DNA of 64,000 nt from Cohnella rhizosphaerae (lineage in GTDB: Bacteria; Bacillota; Bacilli; Paenibacillales; Paenibacillaceae): NCBI RefSeq assembly GCF_029525575.1, contig NZ_JAPDIA010000009.1, positions 992,001 to 1,056,000 on the forward strand, written 5' to 3'. The translations under genes were made by a program, and so were the position numbers. Of the stretch, positions 19,247 to 29,297 are shown piece by piece. Below the pieces are notes generated by a model, which did not search any database, had not been told where the DNA came from, and saw only the letters and a list, made by a program, of their open reading frames with translations. The number at the start of each line of letters is the position of its first letter. Positions within the stretch are counted from its first letter, which is position 1.

Positions 19247-20860
19247 ATGTACAGAGAAAGCAAAAATATGCGAGCCTGGCGAAAGGGAACCGGCGCCGGA
19301 CTGCTCGCGGGCGCGCTTCTGCTCGGCGGCTGCGCTTCGAACGATGAGAGCTCCGGCACGCAAGGCGCATCGTCCTCCGCTCCGGCGGCGTCCGGCACGC
19401 AGAGCTCCGCTGCCGAGCAGCCGCTGCTCAAGGTGGATTGGATGAATCTGCCCGGCTTGATCCAGGAGCATTCCTACGGCCAGCAGGTGCTGGAGAGCAA
19501 GTTCAATATCAAGCTGGAGAAAGTGTATCCGATATCCGGCAACGATTTTAAGCAGAAGCAGCAGCTCATGGTGTCTACGGGCGACGTGCCTGACGTTATG
19601 ATCGTCATGGATCCTGCCGAGCTGAGCAAGTATGCCGCGCAAGGCTTGATCGCGGAGGTGCCGGTCGAGATGATCGAGCAGTATGCGCCGAATACGAAAA
19701 AGAAGCTGGACCAGGATGCGCCGCAAGGGTGGTATTACTCGAACGTAGGCGGCAAAAATTACGGACTGCCGACGATGTATTTCAACGGCCAGTTCCACTC
19801 CAAGCAAGTATGGCGCACCGATCTGCTCGAGAAGGCGGGCATCGCCGCGCTGCCGAAGACGATCGACGAGATGACGCAGGCGTTCGCCGCGCTCAAGAAG
19901 ATTGGCGTCTACGGCATGAGCAGCAACGGCAATTCCTACTACAATCAATTTCCGACGATCTTCGGCGCATTCGGGATCATGCCGACGCAGTGGTCGCTGA
20001 AGGACGGACATGTCGTCAACGGCGCGACGCAGCCCGAGGCGAAGGCCGCGCTGGCGCAGCTGGCGGAGTGGCATAAGGCCGGCTATATCGAGCCCGAGTT
20101 CGTCACGGGCAAGGATCTGGGCGCCAAGTTCAATTCCGGCAAGTTCGCCTACCTGGACAATGCGCTGGCTACCGCCACGAGCGAGGACGATCCGAGCTCG
20201 CTCATCAACGCCATTCATCAAGTGGATCCGGCGGGCAAGATCGATTTTGCGGAACTGCCGACAGGGCCAAACGGTCAATCCGGCGGCTGGGCATGGGGCT
20301 CGGCAGGAAATATCTGGGCGTTCGGCAAGCAGCTGGAGAAGGAGCCGGAGAAGATGCAGCGCATTCTGCAGATAATGGATACGATTCAGAACGACGAGGA
20401 GACGTGGCTGGCGCTGGCTTGGGGAGAGCAGGGCGTTCATTACGACTACGTCGATCCGGCGGTCGGCGCAGCGTCGGGACTCAATCGGATCGGCGTCTAT
20501 ACGGACATGGCCAAGCTGCAGGAGGCAGGCATCGCGGATCCGACCAACGGCGCGACCTTCTGGGCGTCTCAGGGCAACTTCGAACTGGTCGAAAAGTACT
20601 ACAACAAAGATGTGCTGAACATTTACAAGACGGGCAACAAGCCGATGGTCGACCTGTTCGGCAAGGCCGATCTGCTGCCGTCTTCCGGCAAGTACTGGCC
20701 CGATCTGATCAAGCTCAAGACAGAGGCATACGTCAAGATCATCATGGGGCAGGAGCCGCTCTCCTACTTCGACGCATTCGTGAAGGAATGGAACGCGAAG
20801 GGCGGCAGTCAGCTGGAAGAGGAAGCGAACGCGCTTTACAGCAGTCTGCAAAATAAATAA
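19247..20860 (+). CDS. Extracellular solute-binding lipoprotein (LplA/YtcQ class)
   Basis: 537-residue family 1 binding protein. Lipoprotein signal with lipobox LLGGC near residues 25-29, then a Ser/Ala-rich linker. The mature part shows KVDWMNLPG, VSTGDVPDVMIVMDP and GWAWGSAGNIWAFGK, matching large oligosaccharide-binding proteins of Paenibacillus. AGAGGGAGGT is 6-7 nt before ATG 19247; an upstream in-frame start would bury the signal peptide. Likely ligand is an unsaturated or rhamnose-containing oligosaccharide, judged from the enzymes encoded downstream. Confidence 0.93.
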   Translation: MYRESKNMRAWRKGTGAGLLAGALLLGGCASNDESSGTQGASSSAPAASGTQSSAAEQPLLKVDWMNLPGLIQEHSYGQQVLESKFNIKLEKVYPISGNDFKQKQQLMVSTGDVPDVMIVMDPAELSKYAAQGLIAEVPVEMIEQYAPNTKKKLDQDAPQGWYYSNVGGKNYGLPTMYFNGQFHSKQVWRTDLLEKAGIAALPKTIDEMTQAFAALKKIGVYGMSSNGNSYYNQFPTIFGAFGIMPTQWSLKDGHVVNGATQPEAKAALAQLAEWHKAGYIEPEFVTGKDLGAKFNSGKFAYLDNALATATSEDDPSSLINAIHQVDPAGKIDFAELPTGPNGQSGGWAWGSAGNIWAFGKQLEKEPEKMQRILQIMDTIQNDEETWLALAWGEQGVHYDYVDPAVGAASGLNRIGVYTDMAKLQEAGIADPTNGATFWASQGNFELVEKYYNKDVLNIYKTGNKPMVDLFGKADLLPSSGKYWPDLIKLKTEAYVKIIMGQEPLSYFDAFVKEWNAKGGSQLEEEANALYSSLQNK

Positions 20861-20893
20861 TTCAGGCGCGAGTGGGCGAAAGGAGTCAATACG

Positions 20894-22834
20894 ATGGAAT
20901 CGACGACAGCGGGACATCCGCCTCCGGGACTGGCCGGCAGGCGAAGCCTGATCGACCGCGCGACGGCCCGCAATGCGATGAGCTACTTCGATGAAGCGGG
21001 AAATTGGACGGCCACGCCCGAAGTCCCCGGGCTCCGCGAGCATATCTGGTACGCTGCAGCCTGTCTGCGGCAGGGCGGCGAAGCACAGGCGGCGCGGGCG
21101 AACCGGATTCTGGAGTCGGCGGATTACGGGATGTGCCATTTCGCTCCGATGTCGGTCCTGCAGCTGCTCGCCCGGCACGAGACGCAGTTGACGCCAGCGG
21201 CGCGCCGCGCGCTGGATGACTATATGGCCGGCGTTCTGCCGGCTTTCGAGGAGCCGGAGCACGACTTTGTCGGCGTCAACGACAACTTTCCCTGCATGGC
21301 GACGACGACGGCCGTCATCGGAGGCGAGCGCTACGGTATGGACCGGCTGCGGCGGATCGGCGAGCGGCGCCTGGCGCAGCTGACGGAAATGCTCGAACGA
21401 CGGGGCTTCGCCTCCGAGTTCACGAGTCCAACCTATACGCCCGTGCAGCTTTGCGCGCTCGCGGAGCTGTCCGAGCTGACGGCGGACCCAGCCGTACGCC
21501 GGCTGGCGCTCCAGTGCGAGGAGCGGCTGTGGACCGACGTGATGGTCCACTATCACCCGCGCTTGTCCAACATCGCCGGGCCTTATTCGCGCGCCTATAC
21601 CGTAGATTCGGCCGGTCATGTCCATCAGGCGCATTTTGTACTGTACGCCGTACTGGGCGACCTGCTGCCGATTCATCCGGGCAATACGCTGTTCGCGGAC
21701 GATCTCAGCCCGCATCAGATCCTGCATCAGAATCTGGCCTTTATGCAGGTCAGCGCCGCCTGGCTGCTGGCGGCGGACTACCATTGTCCCAAGCTTCTGA
21801 TCGGCCACGCGCTTCACAAGCCGTTCCCTTACAGGACGAGCGGAACGGCGGAGATCGGTCCGTCTTCGGATGCGCCGACCGATATCTCGCCGCAGGCGGC
21901 GAACGGCGATCATGCGCCGACCGAATATCCAGCCGTCGTGACAACGTCCAGCACCTGGATGGCCGAGGATTATGCGATCGGCGTTGCCCGGCATGAATTT
22001 CACAGCGGCAATCAGACCGATTCCTTCCACGTGCTGTACAGCCCGAAGGGAAGGACGGTCCGATCGGTGGAGGAGGTAGGGGCGGTCTTCGCTAGATTCC
22101 GGATCGACGGCGGTCTGCCCGATGCGCTCGGCGCGACATATCTGGTGCCGGACGACGGCCGCAAGCTGGGACTGCTGAGCGGCCGGACGGCGATGATGCT
22201 TTACAAGCCCCGGGTTGCGGCGAGGGGCGCCATCGGCAGCCTGGGCCTGTCCCTGCTGATCCCGACAGGCGGCTCCGAGATCGACGAGATCCGACTGGGA
22301 GATCGAGTCTTGGGAGATGGCGAGGGAGAGAGCGTGGAGCCTTGCCCCGTCTTCATCAGGCATGGCCAGGTGTATATGGCCTACCTCCCGCTGCTGCAGA
22401 CGAACGCGGGACGCCGCGCAGCCGTCCGGGTGGAGCGAAGGACGGACTATACCGCAGTGACCTTCTTGAACTACGAGGGAACGCCGCGCGTCTTTTCGCG
22501 CGGAGAACTGCTGCTGACCGGCAACGGATTCGTCGCTACGATCGGCAGCGAGCGGGAGGACGGAGACTTTGAAGCCTTTTGCCGCATGGCCGGCTCGGCT
22601 GTCGTCGAGGATCGCTTGACGACGAGTCCGCACAATCGCGGCACCTATACGCGCCGGGTCCGTTACGAATGCGGAGGCTGCCGGTTGTACTGCGCGTACA
22701 GTCCGGCGAGCGAAGGCGTAATGGCGATCTCCGGTGACGGCGGCGGCCGCGAGGAGAGGCGCTGCCTGCCTTTATCGGCCGACGGTCTGGACATAGAGGC
22801 TTTGCCCTTTTATACATCCAAAACCATAATTTAG
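20894..22834 (+). CDS. Unrecognised 646-residue protein of the polysaccharide locus
   Basis: I do not recognise this protein. Residues about 1-350 are helical with a repeating pattern that suggests an alpha/alpha toroid, and include VNDNFPCMATTTAV, SEFTSPTYTPVQLCAL and HPRLSNIAGPYSRAYT, where Asn, Tyr and His clusters recall polysaccharide-lyase or GH active sites. Residues about 370-646 look beta-rich, as in heparinase-type lyases with a C-terminal sandwich. There is no signal peptide, so it should act on imported oligosaccharide. Lying between a binding protein and a beta-helix protein in a sugar operon, it is a candidate new lyase or hydrolase. Confidence 0.7.
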   Translation: MESTTAGHPPPGLAGRRSLIDRATARNAMSYFDEAGNWTATPEVPGLREHIWYAAACLRQGGEAQAARANRILESADYGMCHFAPMSVLQLLARHETQLTPAARRALDDYMAGVLPAFEEPEHDFVGVNDNFPCMATTTAVIGGERYGMDRLRRIGERRLAQLTEMLERRGFASEFTSPTYTPVQLCALAELSELTADPAVRRLALQCEERLWTDVMVHYHPRLSNIAGPYSRAYTVDSAGHVHQAHFVLYAVLGDLLPIHPGNTLFADDLSPHQILHQNLAFMQVSAAWLLAADYHCPKLLIGHALHKPFPYRTSGTAEIGPSSDAPTDISPQAANGDHAPTEYPAVVTTSSTWMAEDYAIGVARHEFHSGNQTDSFHVLYSPKGRTVRSVEEVGAVFARFRIDGGLPDALGATYLVPDDGRKLGLLSGRTAMMLYKPRVAARGAIGSLGLSLLIPTGGSEIDEIRLGDRVLGDGEGESVEPCPVFIRHGQVYMAYLPLLQTNAGRRAAVRVERRTDYTAVTFLNYEGTPRVFSRGELLLTGNGFVATIGSEREDGDFEAFCRMAGSAVVEDRLTTSPHNRGTYTRRVRYECGGCRLYCAYSPASEGVMAISGDGGGREERRCLPLSADGLDIEALPFYTSKTII

Positions 22835-22851
22835 GATGCGGAGGAATAAAG

Positions 22852-25800
22852 ATGCGAATCGAAAGATTTGGCTTGATCCGCTTGCTGCTGTGCTTGACCT
22901 TGGTGCTGTCGCTGCCCTTGCCGGGCAGCTCGCCGGCCTATGCGGACGATCCGCCCGCGACGACCGCCGAATTCGTCGGCGTCAACACGACGGCGAAGGG
23001 CAGCTGGGTAGGGAATTACGGCGGGGAAGGCTATATTCTGCCTTTCTTCACGGCGACCTCCGCATCGGGACGCGATCCCGGCTTTCCCGCTTACAAGCCT
23101 GCCGATCTGGCGAGTCTGCCGAGTTATGTAAGCGCTTATACGATGGACAGCGGCACTTATAATGTGACGGCCAATCCGAGTACGGACCCTACCGCGCCGA
23201 CAAACGCCGCAGGAACGGTCCGCAAGGCGATCCAGATTTACGACTATTCCGCGATCCAGTATTCGTTCACGCTGACAGGTACCGCCAAGCATCTGTTCGC
23301 CGTTTATGCGGCCAGCTACTCGAATACCGCGCCGCAGACGATCGAGCTGCGCGATACGGCGGGCCAGCTGCTCGACAGCCGACTGATCGACACCAAGAGC
23401 GGCGTGTACGCGCTATACGAAGTGAGCGGCAGCTTCCGCGTGCGAATCTTGAAGACCGGCACGAACAATCAGGCCGTTCTGAGCGGGTTCTTTTTCGACG
23501 CGATGCCCGCGCTGGGCGTCTCCGACGTCGCGGCGACCGTCTCCGGACGGACGGTGGAGCTGACCTGGGACAACAGTCTGCCGGCGAGCGGAGTCAGCGT
23601 CTGGCGCAAGGGACCGACCGAAGCGCAGTACAGCGAGTTGGCCGTTCTGAGCGGCAGCGCAGACACGTATACGGACACCGGGCTGTCGGCGGGCAGCGCC
23701 TATTTGTACAAGCTGAGGAGCGCGGCGGGAGGCAAGCTGTCGGAGGCGTCGGCGACCGTGACGGCGAACACGCCCGTCTACGATGCGACGGCGCTGTCGC
23801 TGACGACGACGGGCTGGACGGACGTGCTGCCGGGCACGAGCATCGCGATCTCCGCCGCGTTGTCGCGGAGCGACGACCATACGCCGATCGCAGGCGAGAC
23901 GGTCGCCTTCGAGCTGCGCGGCCCGTATGTCGGGACCTGGATCGACGGCACGATCGGGACGGCCGTCACGGATGCCTACGGAGTAGCGTCGCTCGCTTAT
24001 GCGCCGCCGTATGCCGGCAGCTATGCCGTCCATGCCGTATATAAGGGCAGCGATACGCTGACGCTGGACGGATCCGAAGACGAGTCGCCGCTGACGGTGG
24101 AGGTCGAGGCGTGGGAGCGGCCGCCGGTCGTATTGAAGGCGTCCGATGCTGTCAAGCCGGGAGAGCTGCTCAATCTCGACGGCTACGGCTTGTACGAAGA
24201 CGACCAGGAAGCCGTCTACGCGGAAGGCGACGGCATTCCGACCGGCGGTCCGCCGGCCGGCGCGCTGCCGCTCCCGATCGTACAGTCCGACGAGGACGGG
24301 TATTATGCGGTGACTCGTCTGCCGGATACGGCAGATGCCGGCACGCTGCGCGTCTGGATCAGGAACGAGTGGGGCTGGAGCGATCCGATCCGGGTCAATC
24401 TCGCCAGGCCCCAATTTATCTCGGAGTATGAGACGGCGCCCGGTCTTGAGATCACGCTGGTCGGCCGCAACTTCGATCCGTCCGAATTCGGCGGCGCGGG
24501 AGGCGGAGCGCAGGTGAGGCTGGTCGATACGACGACGGCGGCCGCCTATGCGGCGGACGTGCACGATGTCGATCCGTATGCGATCACGTTCGACTCGGAC
24601 TTGACGCCGGCAGGCGAATACTGGGTGGAGGCACGGCATTCGTCCGCCGATGCCTGGGCGAGATTGTCGAGCGGGCAGACGCTGTCCGTGCAAGGCGCCG
24701 TCTACGATCCGCTCGAGATGGGCGTCGCCTGGGCCGACGGCTTCAATTGGAGCCGGACGTATTCGATCGCGGACTACGGCGCGGTGGCGGACGATGCGGG
24801 CGAAGACACGGCGGCGATCCAGGCTGCGATCGACGCGGTGAAGACCGCGGGCGGGGGCGTCGTGCTCGTACCTGAAGGCCGCTACGTGACGAAGACGCTG
24901 AAGCTGCCGGCCGATGTCGTGCTGCGCGGCGAGGATGCCGCAGGATCGGTGCTGGCATACAGCGGCAACGGTACGACCAATTTTATCGAGTCGAAGGGAG
25001 ACGGCCAGACGGTCGGCCGACAGGGCGTCGCCGATCTGACGCTGACGATGCAGGACGAGACGATCAGTCCGGATGTCTATCTATGGCTCGGACACGTGTG
25101 GGGAGACGCCGTCTACGATCAGGATAACCGTACGGCCTCGAATATTTTCGTAAAAGGGGTACGAATCGACGCGCCGCTGACGAAGCCGCTTGCGGGCAGA
25201 GGAACGGGCACCGTCATCGTCGGCAAGGAGCGGGTGCTGTTCGACGACAATGAATTCAGCGGCAACGGCGCGACATTTACGAGCAACTATGTGACCGAGT
25301 ATTCGTCGATGCGCGGCAACACGCTCGAATACGGGACCGGCGTCACCGCTTCGCTTGGCGCCTACTCGATCGTCACGGGCAATCATCTGATCGGCCATCC
25401 CGAGGCGGATGCCGACAACCACGGGTTCAGCGTCCGGTCGTATTACTACTTGGCGGACAACGTGATCGAGCACAACGGAACGCTCGACCACAAGCACAAC
25501 GACGGCGAAGCCGTCATGGCGGAGGTGCCGGGCGGGTACTTCAACTTCGGCGAAGTGCTGAGCGCTTCTTCTGATTCGCTCGTCGTGGCGCCGAACATGC
25601 CGCTGAATACGGGCGCGACCAGCGGATACCATCTGCCGACCCGATACGGCCGTCTGTCGGTCGTCATCACGGACGGCCGAGGTGTCGGGCAGTACCGCGC
25701 GGTGACGTCGATGAGCGGCAACACGATCGAGACGGACGGCGACTGGGATATCGTCCCCGACCGCACCAGCAAGTTTTCTCTCGTTCTGCCGAACGCCAAC

Positions 25801-26331
25801 GGAACGATGTACCGCAATACGGTGTATTCGACCGGCGGCGGCATGCAGGTATACGGCAACGGCATCGATGTCGTCGTCGCGGACAACGACCTGACGACGA
25901 GCGGCGGCGCCTTCGCCTCCTCGTTTCACGTGCCCGGTCAGAATCGCTTTAATATGTCCTACTTCGTCCGCTTCGACCGCAACGAGATCGAAGATATTTT
26001 GACCACCTCGCTCTACAACGGCCTCGGCGTTCACGGCACGAAGTCGGGCTACGGCATCCAGTCGCTCGGCATCGAGATTCGGGAAAATCACGTCAAAGCG
26101 AATCTGTTGACGGATACGCCGGGCATCTACGTATCGGCCAAGGAGGCAACCGTAGCCACGCCGCCGGTACTGCGCAATACGGTCATCGAGAACAATGTGC
26201 TCGAGAACCTGACGAAGGGCATCTTGTTGACCGACGGCATCAAGGGCCAGGTGCTTAGCGGCAACCAGTTCGTGAACGTCGCGCAGCAGATTGCTGACGG
26301 CGGAAGCATAGATACGGTCATCCTTCCTTAA
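22852..26331 (+). CDS. Secreted multidomain right-handed beta-helix protein (pectate-lyase superfamily)
   Basis: 1159-residue exported protein with a classical signal peptide cleaved near SSPAYA-DD. Order of domains: a beta-sandwich beginning FVGVNTTAKGSWVGNYGG (about 38-215), a fibronectin III-like domain (about 221-307), Ig-like modules (about 310-620), and a parallel beta-helix (about 635-1155). The helix opens with the GH28/GH55/lyase motif YGAVADDAGEDTAAIQAAID and VPEGRYV, then rungs such as RGNTLEYGTGV. It probably cleaves a plant-type polysaccharide outside the cell. No anchoring sequence is visible, so it is likely released. Exact chemistry is not assigned. Confidence 0.85.
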   Translation: MRIERFGLIRLLLCLTLVLSLPLPGSSPAYADDPPATTAEFVGVNTTAKGSWVGNYGGEGYILPFFTATSASGRDPGFPAYKPADLASLPSYVSAYTMDSGTYNVTANPSTDPTAPTNAAGTVRKAIQIYDYSAIQYSFTLTGTAKHLFAVYAASYSNTAPQTIELRDTAGQLLDSRLIDTKSGVYALYEVSGSFRVRILKTGTNNQAVLSGFFFDAMPALGVSDVAATVSGRTVELTWDNSLPASGVSVWRKGPTEAQYSELAVLSGSADTYTDTGLSAGSAYLYKLRSAAGGKLSEASATVTANTPVYDATALSLTTTGWTDVLPGTSIAISAALSRSDDHTPIAGETVAFELRGPYVGTWIDGTIGTAVTDAYGVASLAYAPPYAGSYAVHAVYKGSDTLTLDGSEDESPLTVEVEAWERPPVVLKASDAVKPGELLNLDGYGLYEDDQEAVYAEGDGIPTGGPPAGALPLPIVQSDEDGYYAVTRLPDTADAGTLRVWIRNEWGWSDPIRVNLARPQFISEYETAPGLEITLVGRNFDPSEFGGAGGGAQVRLVDTTTAAAYAADVHDVDPYAITFDSDLTPAGEYWVEARHSSADAWARLSSGQTLSVQGAVYDPLEMGVAWADGFNWSRTYSIADYGAVADDAGEDTAAIQAAIDAVKTAGGGVVLVPEGRYVTKTLKLPADVVLRGEDAAGSVLAYSGNGTTNFIESKGDGQTVGRQGVADLTLTMQDETISPDVYLWLGHVWGDAVYDQDNRTASNIFVKGVRIDAPLTKPLAGRGTGTVIVGKERVLFDDNEFSGNGATFTSNYVTEYSSMRGNTLEYGTGVTASLGAYSIVTGNHLIGHPEADADNHGFSVRSYYYLADNVIEHNGTLDHKHNDGEAVMAEVPGGYFNFGEVLSASSDSLVVAPNMPLNTGATSGYHLPTRYGRLSVVITDGRGVGQYRAVTSMSGNTIETDGDWDIVPDRTSKFSLVLPNANGTMYRNTVYSTGGGMQVYGNGIDVVVADNDLTTSGGAFASSFHVPGQNRFNMSYFVRFDRNEIEDILTTSLYNGLGVHGTKSGYGIQSLGIEIRENHVKANLLTDTPGIYVSAKEATVATPPVLRNTVIENNVLENLTKGILLTDGIKGQVLSGNQFVNVAQQIADGGSIDTVILP

Positions 26332-26360
26332 CGGGAACTGCGAATGGAGGCGGACTTTGC

Positions 26361-27377
26361 TTGTCCAGAACAATCGATCAGCTTGGCGGCAAAGCCCTGG
26401 AGGCATCGATGCGGATGCCGCTCAGGGAATGGAACTGGAGCGAAGGCGTGGCGTTATACGGCTTGTACGTCTACGGAGAGGCAGGAGAACGGACGGCGAT
26501 TTTTGAATTTTTGCGAAAATGGTACGTCGAGCGGATGGACGCAGGGCAGATTCAGGAAACGGTCAACGCGACGGCACCGTGCTTTGCGCTGATGAAGATT
26601 GCGGATCGTCTGGACGACGAACGGGCGCTTGCGCTTGTGGAGAGCCGGGTGAACTTTTTGCTGCGGGATGCGGCCCGGCTTGCGAACGGCGCGTTCGAGC
26701 ATACGCTGACGGAGACCGCCTTCGGCGGCCAGCTGTGGGTGGATACGCTGTTCATGGCGGGACTGTTCCTTACGGAGAGCGGACTGATGCTCGACAGAGA
26801 GGAGGCCGTGCAAGAAGGCATCAATCAATTCCTTCTGCATGCCGAGGCGCTGCAGGGGAACGACGGCCTGTTCTATCACGGATGGGACGAAGGGAAAGGG
26901 AGCGTCATCGGCTGCCGGTGGGCGCGCGGCAACGCTTGGGCGGCGATCGTCGGCGTCGAGCTGCTCGGACTGCTGCCGGAAAAGCATGCGCGGGACAAGG
27001 CGCAGATCGAGGACATCGTCACCCGCCAGCTCCGCGGACTTCAGGCGAAGCAGGACCTCTCCGGCCTGTGGACGACCGTCGTCACGGAGCCTGGCACTTA
27101 CGTCGAGACTTCGGCGGCTGCCGGCATCGCGTATGCGGTGCTGAAGGGGGTACGCCTGGGCCGGCTGGACCGCCGCTGGCTGCCGATGGGAGAACGGGCG
27201 TACCGCGCAGTATGCGGGCATGTCGATGAAGAAGGCGTGCTGCGGGGCGTTTCCAGCGGAACCGCCGTGCAGCGCCACCCGGGCGAGTACCAGGTCATCG
27301 CTCGCGGAAGGCAGGAGGGCTACGGTCAGGGGCTGCTGCTGGCGATGCTGTCGGAGGAATTGACGGGAACGCGGTAG
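26361..27377 (+). CDS. GH105 unsaturated glucuronyl/rhamnogalacturonyl hydrolase
   Basis: 338-residue alpha/alpha-barrel enzyme of the YteR/YesR family, without signal peptide. Recognisable parts are GVALYGLYVYGE, FGGQLWVDTLFMAGLFL with the conserved aspartate, HGWDEGKGS, CRWARGNAWAA and RQEGYGQGLLL. These hydrolases remove the unsaturated uronic acid left by lyases, which is why I read the locus as a pectin/rhamnogalacturonan or similar uronan system. TTG start preceded by GGAGG about 10 nt upstream, 30 nt after the beta-helix gene; last gene before a strong terminator. Confidence 0.9.
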   Translation: MSRTIDQLGGKALEASMRMPLREWNWSEGVALYGLYVYGEAGERTAIFEFLRKWYVERMDAGQIQETVNATAPCFALMKIADRLDDERALALVESRVNFLLRDAARLANGAFEHTLTETAFGGQLWVDTLFMAGLFLTESGLMLDREEAVQEGINQFLLHAEALQGNDGLFYHGWDEGKGSVIGCRWARGNAWAAIVGVELLGLLPEKHARDKAQIEDIVTRQLRGLQAKQDLSGLWTTVVTEPGTYVETSAAAGIAYAVLKGVRLGRLDRRWLPMGERAYRAVCGHVDEEGVLRGVSSGTAVQRHPGEYQVIARGRQEGYGQGLLLAMLSEELTGTR

Positions 27378-27386
27378 CTGCAGCGC

Positions 27387-27432
27387 GAAAACGGGATGAA
27401 GCAGGCTTGTTCCTGCCTCATCCCGTTTTTTG
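27387..27432. terminator. Strong bidirectional terminator
   Basis: Long stem AAAACGGGATGA...GCAGG pairing with CCTGC..TCATCCCGTTTT around CTTGTT, A/T-flanked on both sides. Ends the polysaccharide operon and may also serve the opposing ABC-F gene. Confidence 0.88.
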
Positions 27433-27508
27433 GTCTGGCTGGGCGAGCGCCTCTGCCCGTCGGCCATTTTCATGAGCTTGGACAGCTCGCGAAAGCGAAA
27501 GGCTGCGC

Positions 27509-29065
27509 TTAGATGACCTTGGTCGTCCAAGCTTCGCCGTTCCAGACGTCGGTCGCGACCTCGCGGTAAAATTCGGGCTCGTGGCTGATGAGCAGGATGC
27601 TGCCCTTGTACGCCTTGAGCGCGCGCTTCAGCTCTTCCTTGGCGTCGACGTCCAGATGGTTGGTCGGCTCGTCGAGCACGAGCAGGTTCGATTCGCGGTT
27701 GATCAGCTTGCACAGCCGCACCTTGGCCTTCTCGCCGCCGCTCAGCACGGAGATGCGGCTCTCGATATGCTTGGTCGTCAGACCGCATTTGGCGAGCGCC
27801 GCGCGCACCTCGAACTGCGTCATCGACGGAAATTCGCGCCATACCGACTCGATGCAGGTATCGTCCGCGCCGCTCTTGACCTCTTGCTCGAAGTAGCCGA
27901 CGAATTGGTTGTCCCCGCGCTCAACGCTGCCGGCCAGGGACGGAATCTCGCCGAGCAGGCTGCGCAGCAGCGTCGTCTTGCCGATGCCGTTGGCGCCGAC
28001 GAGCGCGACCTTCTGGCCCCGCTCCATGAGCAGGTCGACCGGACGGCTGAGCGGCTCGTCGTAGCCGATGACGAGACCCTTGGCCTCGAAGATCAGGCGG
28101 CTGGACGTCCGCGCCTCCTTGAAGTTGAACTCCGGCTTCGGCTTTTCCTTGGCCAGCTCGATGACGTCCATGGCGTCCAGCTTCTTCTGGCGGGACATCG
28201 CCATGTTCCGCGTGGACACGCGCGCCTTGTTCCGGGCGACGAAGTCCTTGAGGTCCGCGATCTCCTGCTGCTGGCGCTTGTACGCCGACTCGAGCTGCGA
28301 CTTTTTCGCCTCGTGCAGGGTCAGGAAGTTGTCGTAGTCGCCCACGTAGCGGGACAACTGCTGATTTTCCATATGGTAGATGAGGTTGATGACGCTGTTC
28401 AGGAACGGAATGTCGTGCGAAATGAGAATAAACGCGTTCTCGTATTCCTGCAAATAACGCTTGAGCCACTCGATATGCTGCTCGTCCAGATAGTTGGTGG
28501 GCTCGTCCAGCAGGAGGATGTCGGGCTTCTCCAGCAGCAGCTTGGCGAGCAGCACCTTCGTCCGCTGGCCGCCGCTCAGATCGTTGACGTCGCGCTCGAG
28601 TCCGATGTCGGCGAGTCCGAGGCCGCGCGCGATCTCCTCCACCTTGGCGTCGATCAGGTAGAAGTCGTTCGTGTTCAATATGTCCTGAATCTCGCCGACC
28701 TCTTCGAGCAAGCGCTCGAGCTCCTCGGGCTCCACGTCGCCCATTCGCTCGTACATGCCGTTCATCTCGGCCTCGAGATCGTTCAGGTACTGGAACGCCG
28801 TCTTCAGGACGTCGCGGATCGTCATGCCCTTCTGCAGCAAGGAATGCTGGTCGAGGTAGCCGACGCGCACCTTGCGCGCCCATTCGACCTTGCCGGCGTC
28901 GGGCTCGAGCTTGCCCATCACGATGTTCATGAAGGTCGACTTGCCTTCGCCGTTGGCGCCGACGAGACCGACGTGTTCGCCCTTCAGCAGGCGGAACGAT
29001 ACGTCGTTGAAGATGGCGCGGTCGCCGAAGCCGTGGCTTAAGTTTTGCACGTTCAATATGCTCAT
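27509..29065 (-). CDS. ABC-F family ATPase
   Basis: Soluble protein of about 518 residues with two ABC domains and no membrane part. Walker A sites are GANGEGKST (first half) and GANGIGKTT (second), signatures LSGGQRTK and LSGGEKAK, with Walker B LLLDEPTNYLDE and LVLDEPTNHLDV; the linker between domains (about 240-330) is charged and helical. ABC-F proteins bind the ribosomal E site and act in translation or antibiotic resistance; which subfamily applies cannot be settled by eye. ATG at 29065 follows AGGGGAA; the longer frame upstream lacks a ribosome site. Confidence 0.92.
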   Translation of the reverse strand: MSILNVQNLSHGFGDRAIFNDVSFRLLKGEHVGLVGANGEGKSTFMNIVMGKLEPDAGKVEWARKVRVGYLDQHSLLQKGMTIRDVLKTAFQYLNDLEAEMNGMYERMGDVEPEELERLLEEVGEIQDILNTNDFYLIDAKVEEIARGLGLADIGLERDVNDLSGGQRTKVLLAKLLLEKPDILLLDEPTNYLDEQHIEWLKRYLQEYENAFILISHDIPFLNSVINLIYHMENQQLSRYVGDYDNFLTLHEAKKSQLESAYKRQQQEIADLKDFVARNKARVSTRNMAMSRQKKLDAMDVIELAKEKPKPEFNFKEARTSSRLIFEAKGLVIGYDEPLSRPVDLLMERGQKVALVGANGIGKTTLLRSLLGEIPSLAGSVERGDNQFVGYFEQEVKSGADDTCIESVWREFPSMTQFEVRAALAKCGLTTKHIESRISVLSGGEKAKVRLCKLINRESNLLVLDEPTNHLDVDAKEELKRALKAYKGSILLISHEPEFYREVATDVWNGEAWTTKVI

Positions 29066-29236
29066 GGGAATTCCCCTTCGTATCTGGTTGTGGGGCGCTT
29101 TTTTTGAGCACCAAGTACTATTATAGTCGCGGAGCGTGGGCAAAGGAAGACAAAGTTGGAATGGCGATCCCGCCTTTATCGATCCTGAATTTCCAATTCA
29201 CTGTAAATTTTTAAGCGTCTGTTCAGTGCTCTCCCC

Positions 29237-29242
29237 TATAAT
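29237..29242 (+). promoter_or_regulatory. Candidate -10 element of the surface-protein gene
   Basis: Perfect TATAAT, 55 bp before ATG 29298. The -35 region is poor (TTAAGC lies 20 bp away), so either an activator or an extended promoter would be needed. Confidence 0.35.
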
Positions 29243-29297
29243 GTACAGGCTGACAAATGCAGCTGGAAATCAAAATGCATGGGTAGGAGAGATTTGG

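Noticed and set aside
19229..22633. 1134-codon open frame on the minus strand
   Set aside because: It is antisense to the binding protein and the 646-residue protein; composition is Arg/His/Gln-rich, without motifs or a ribosome site.
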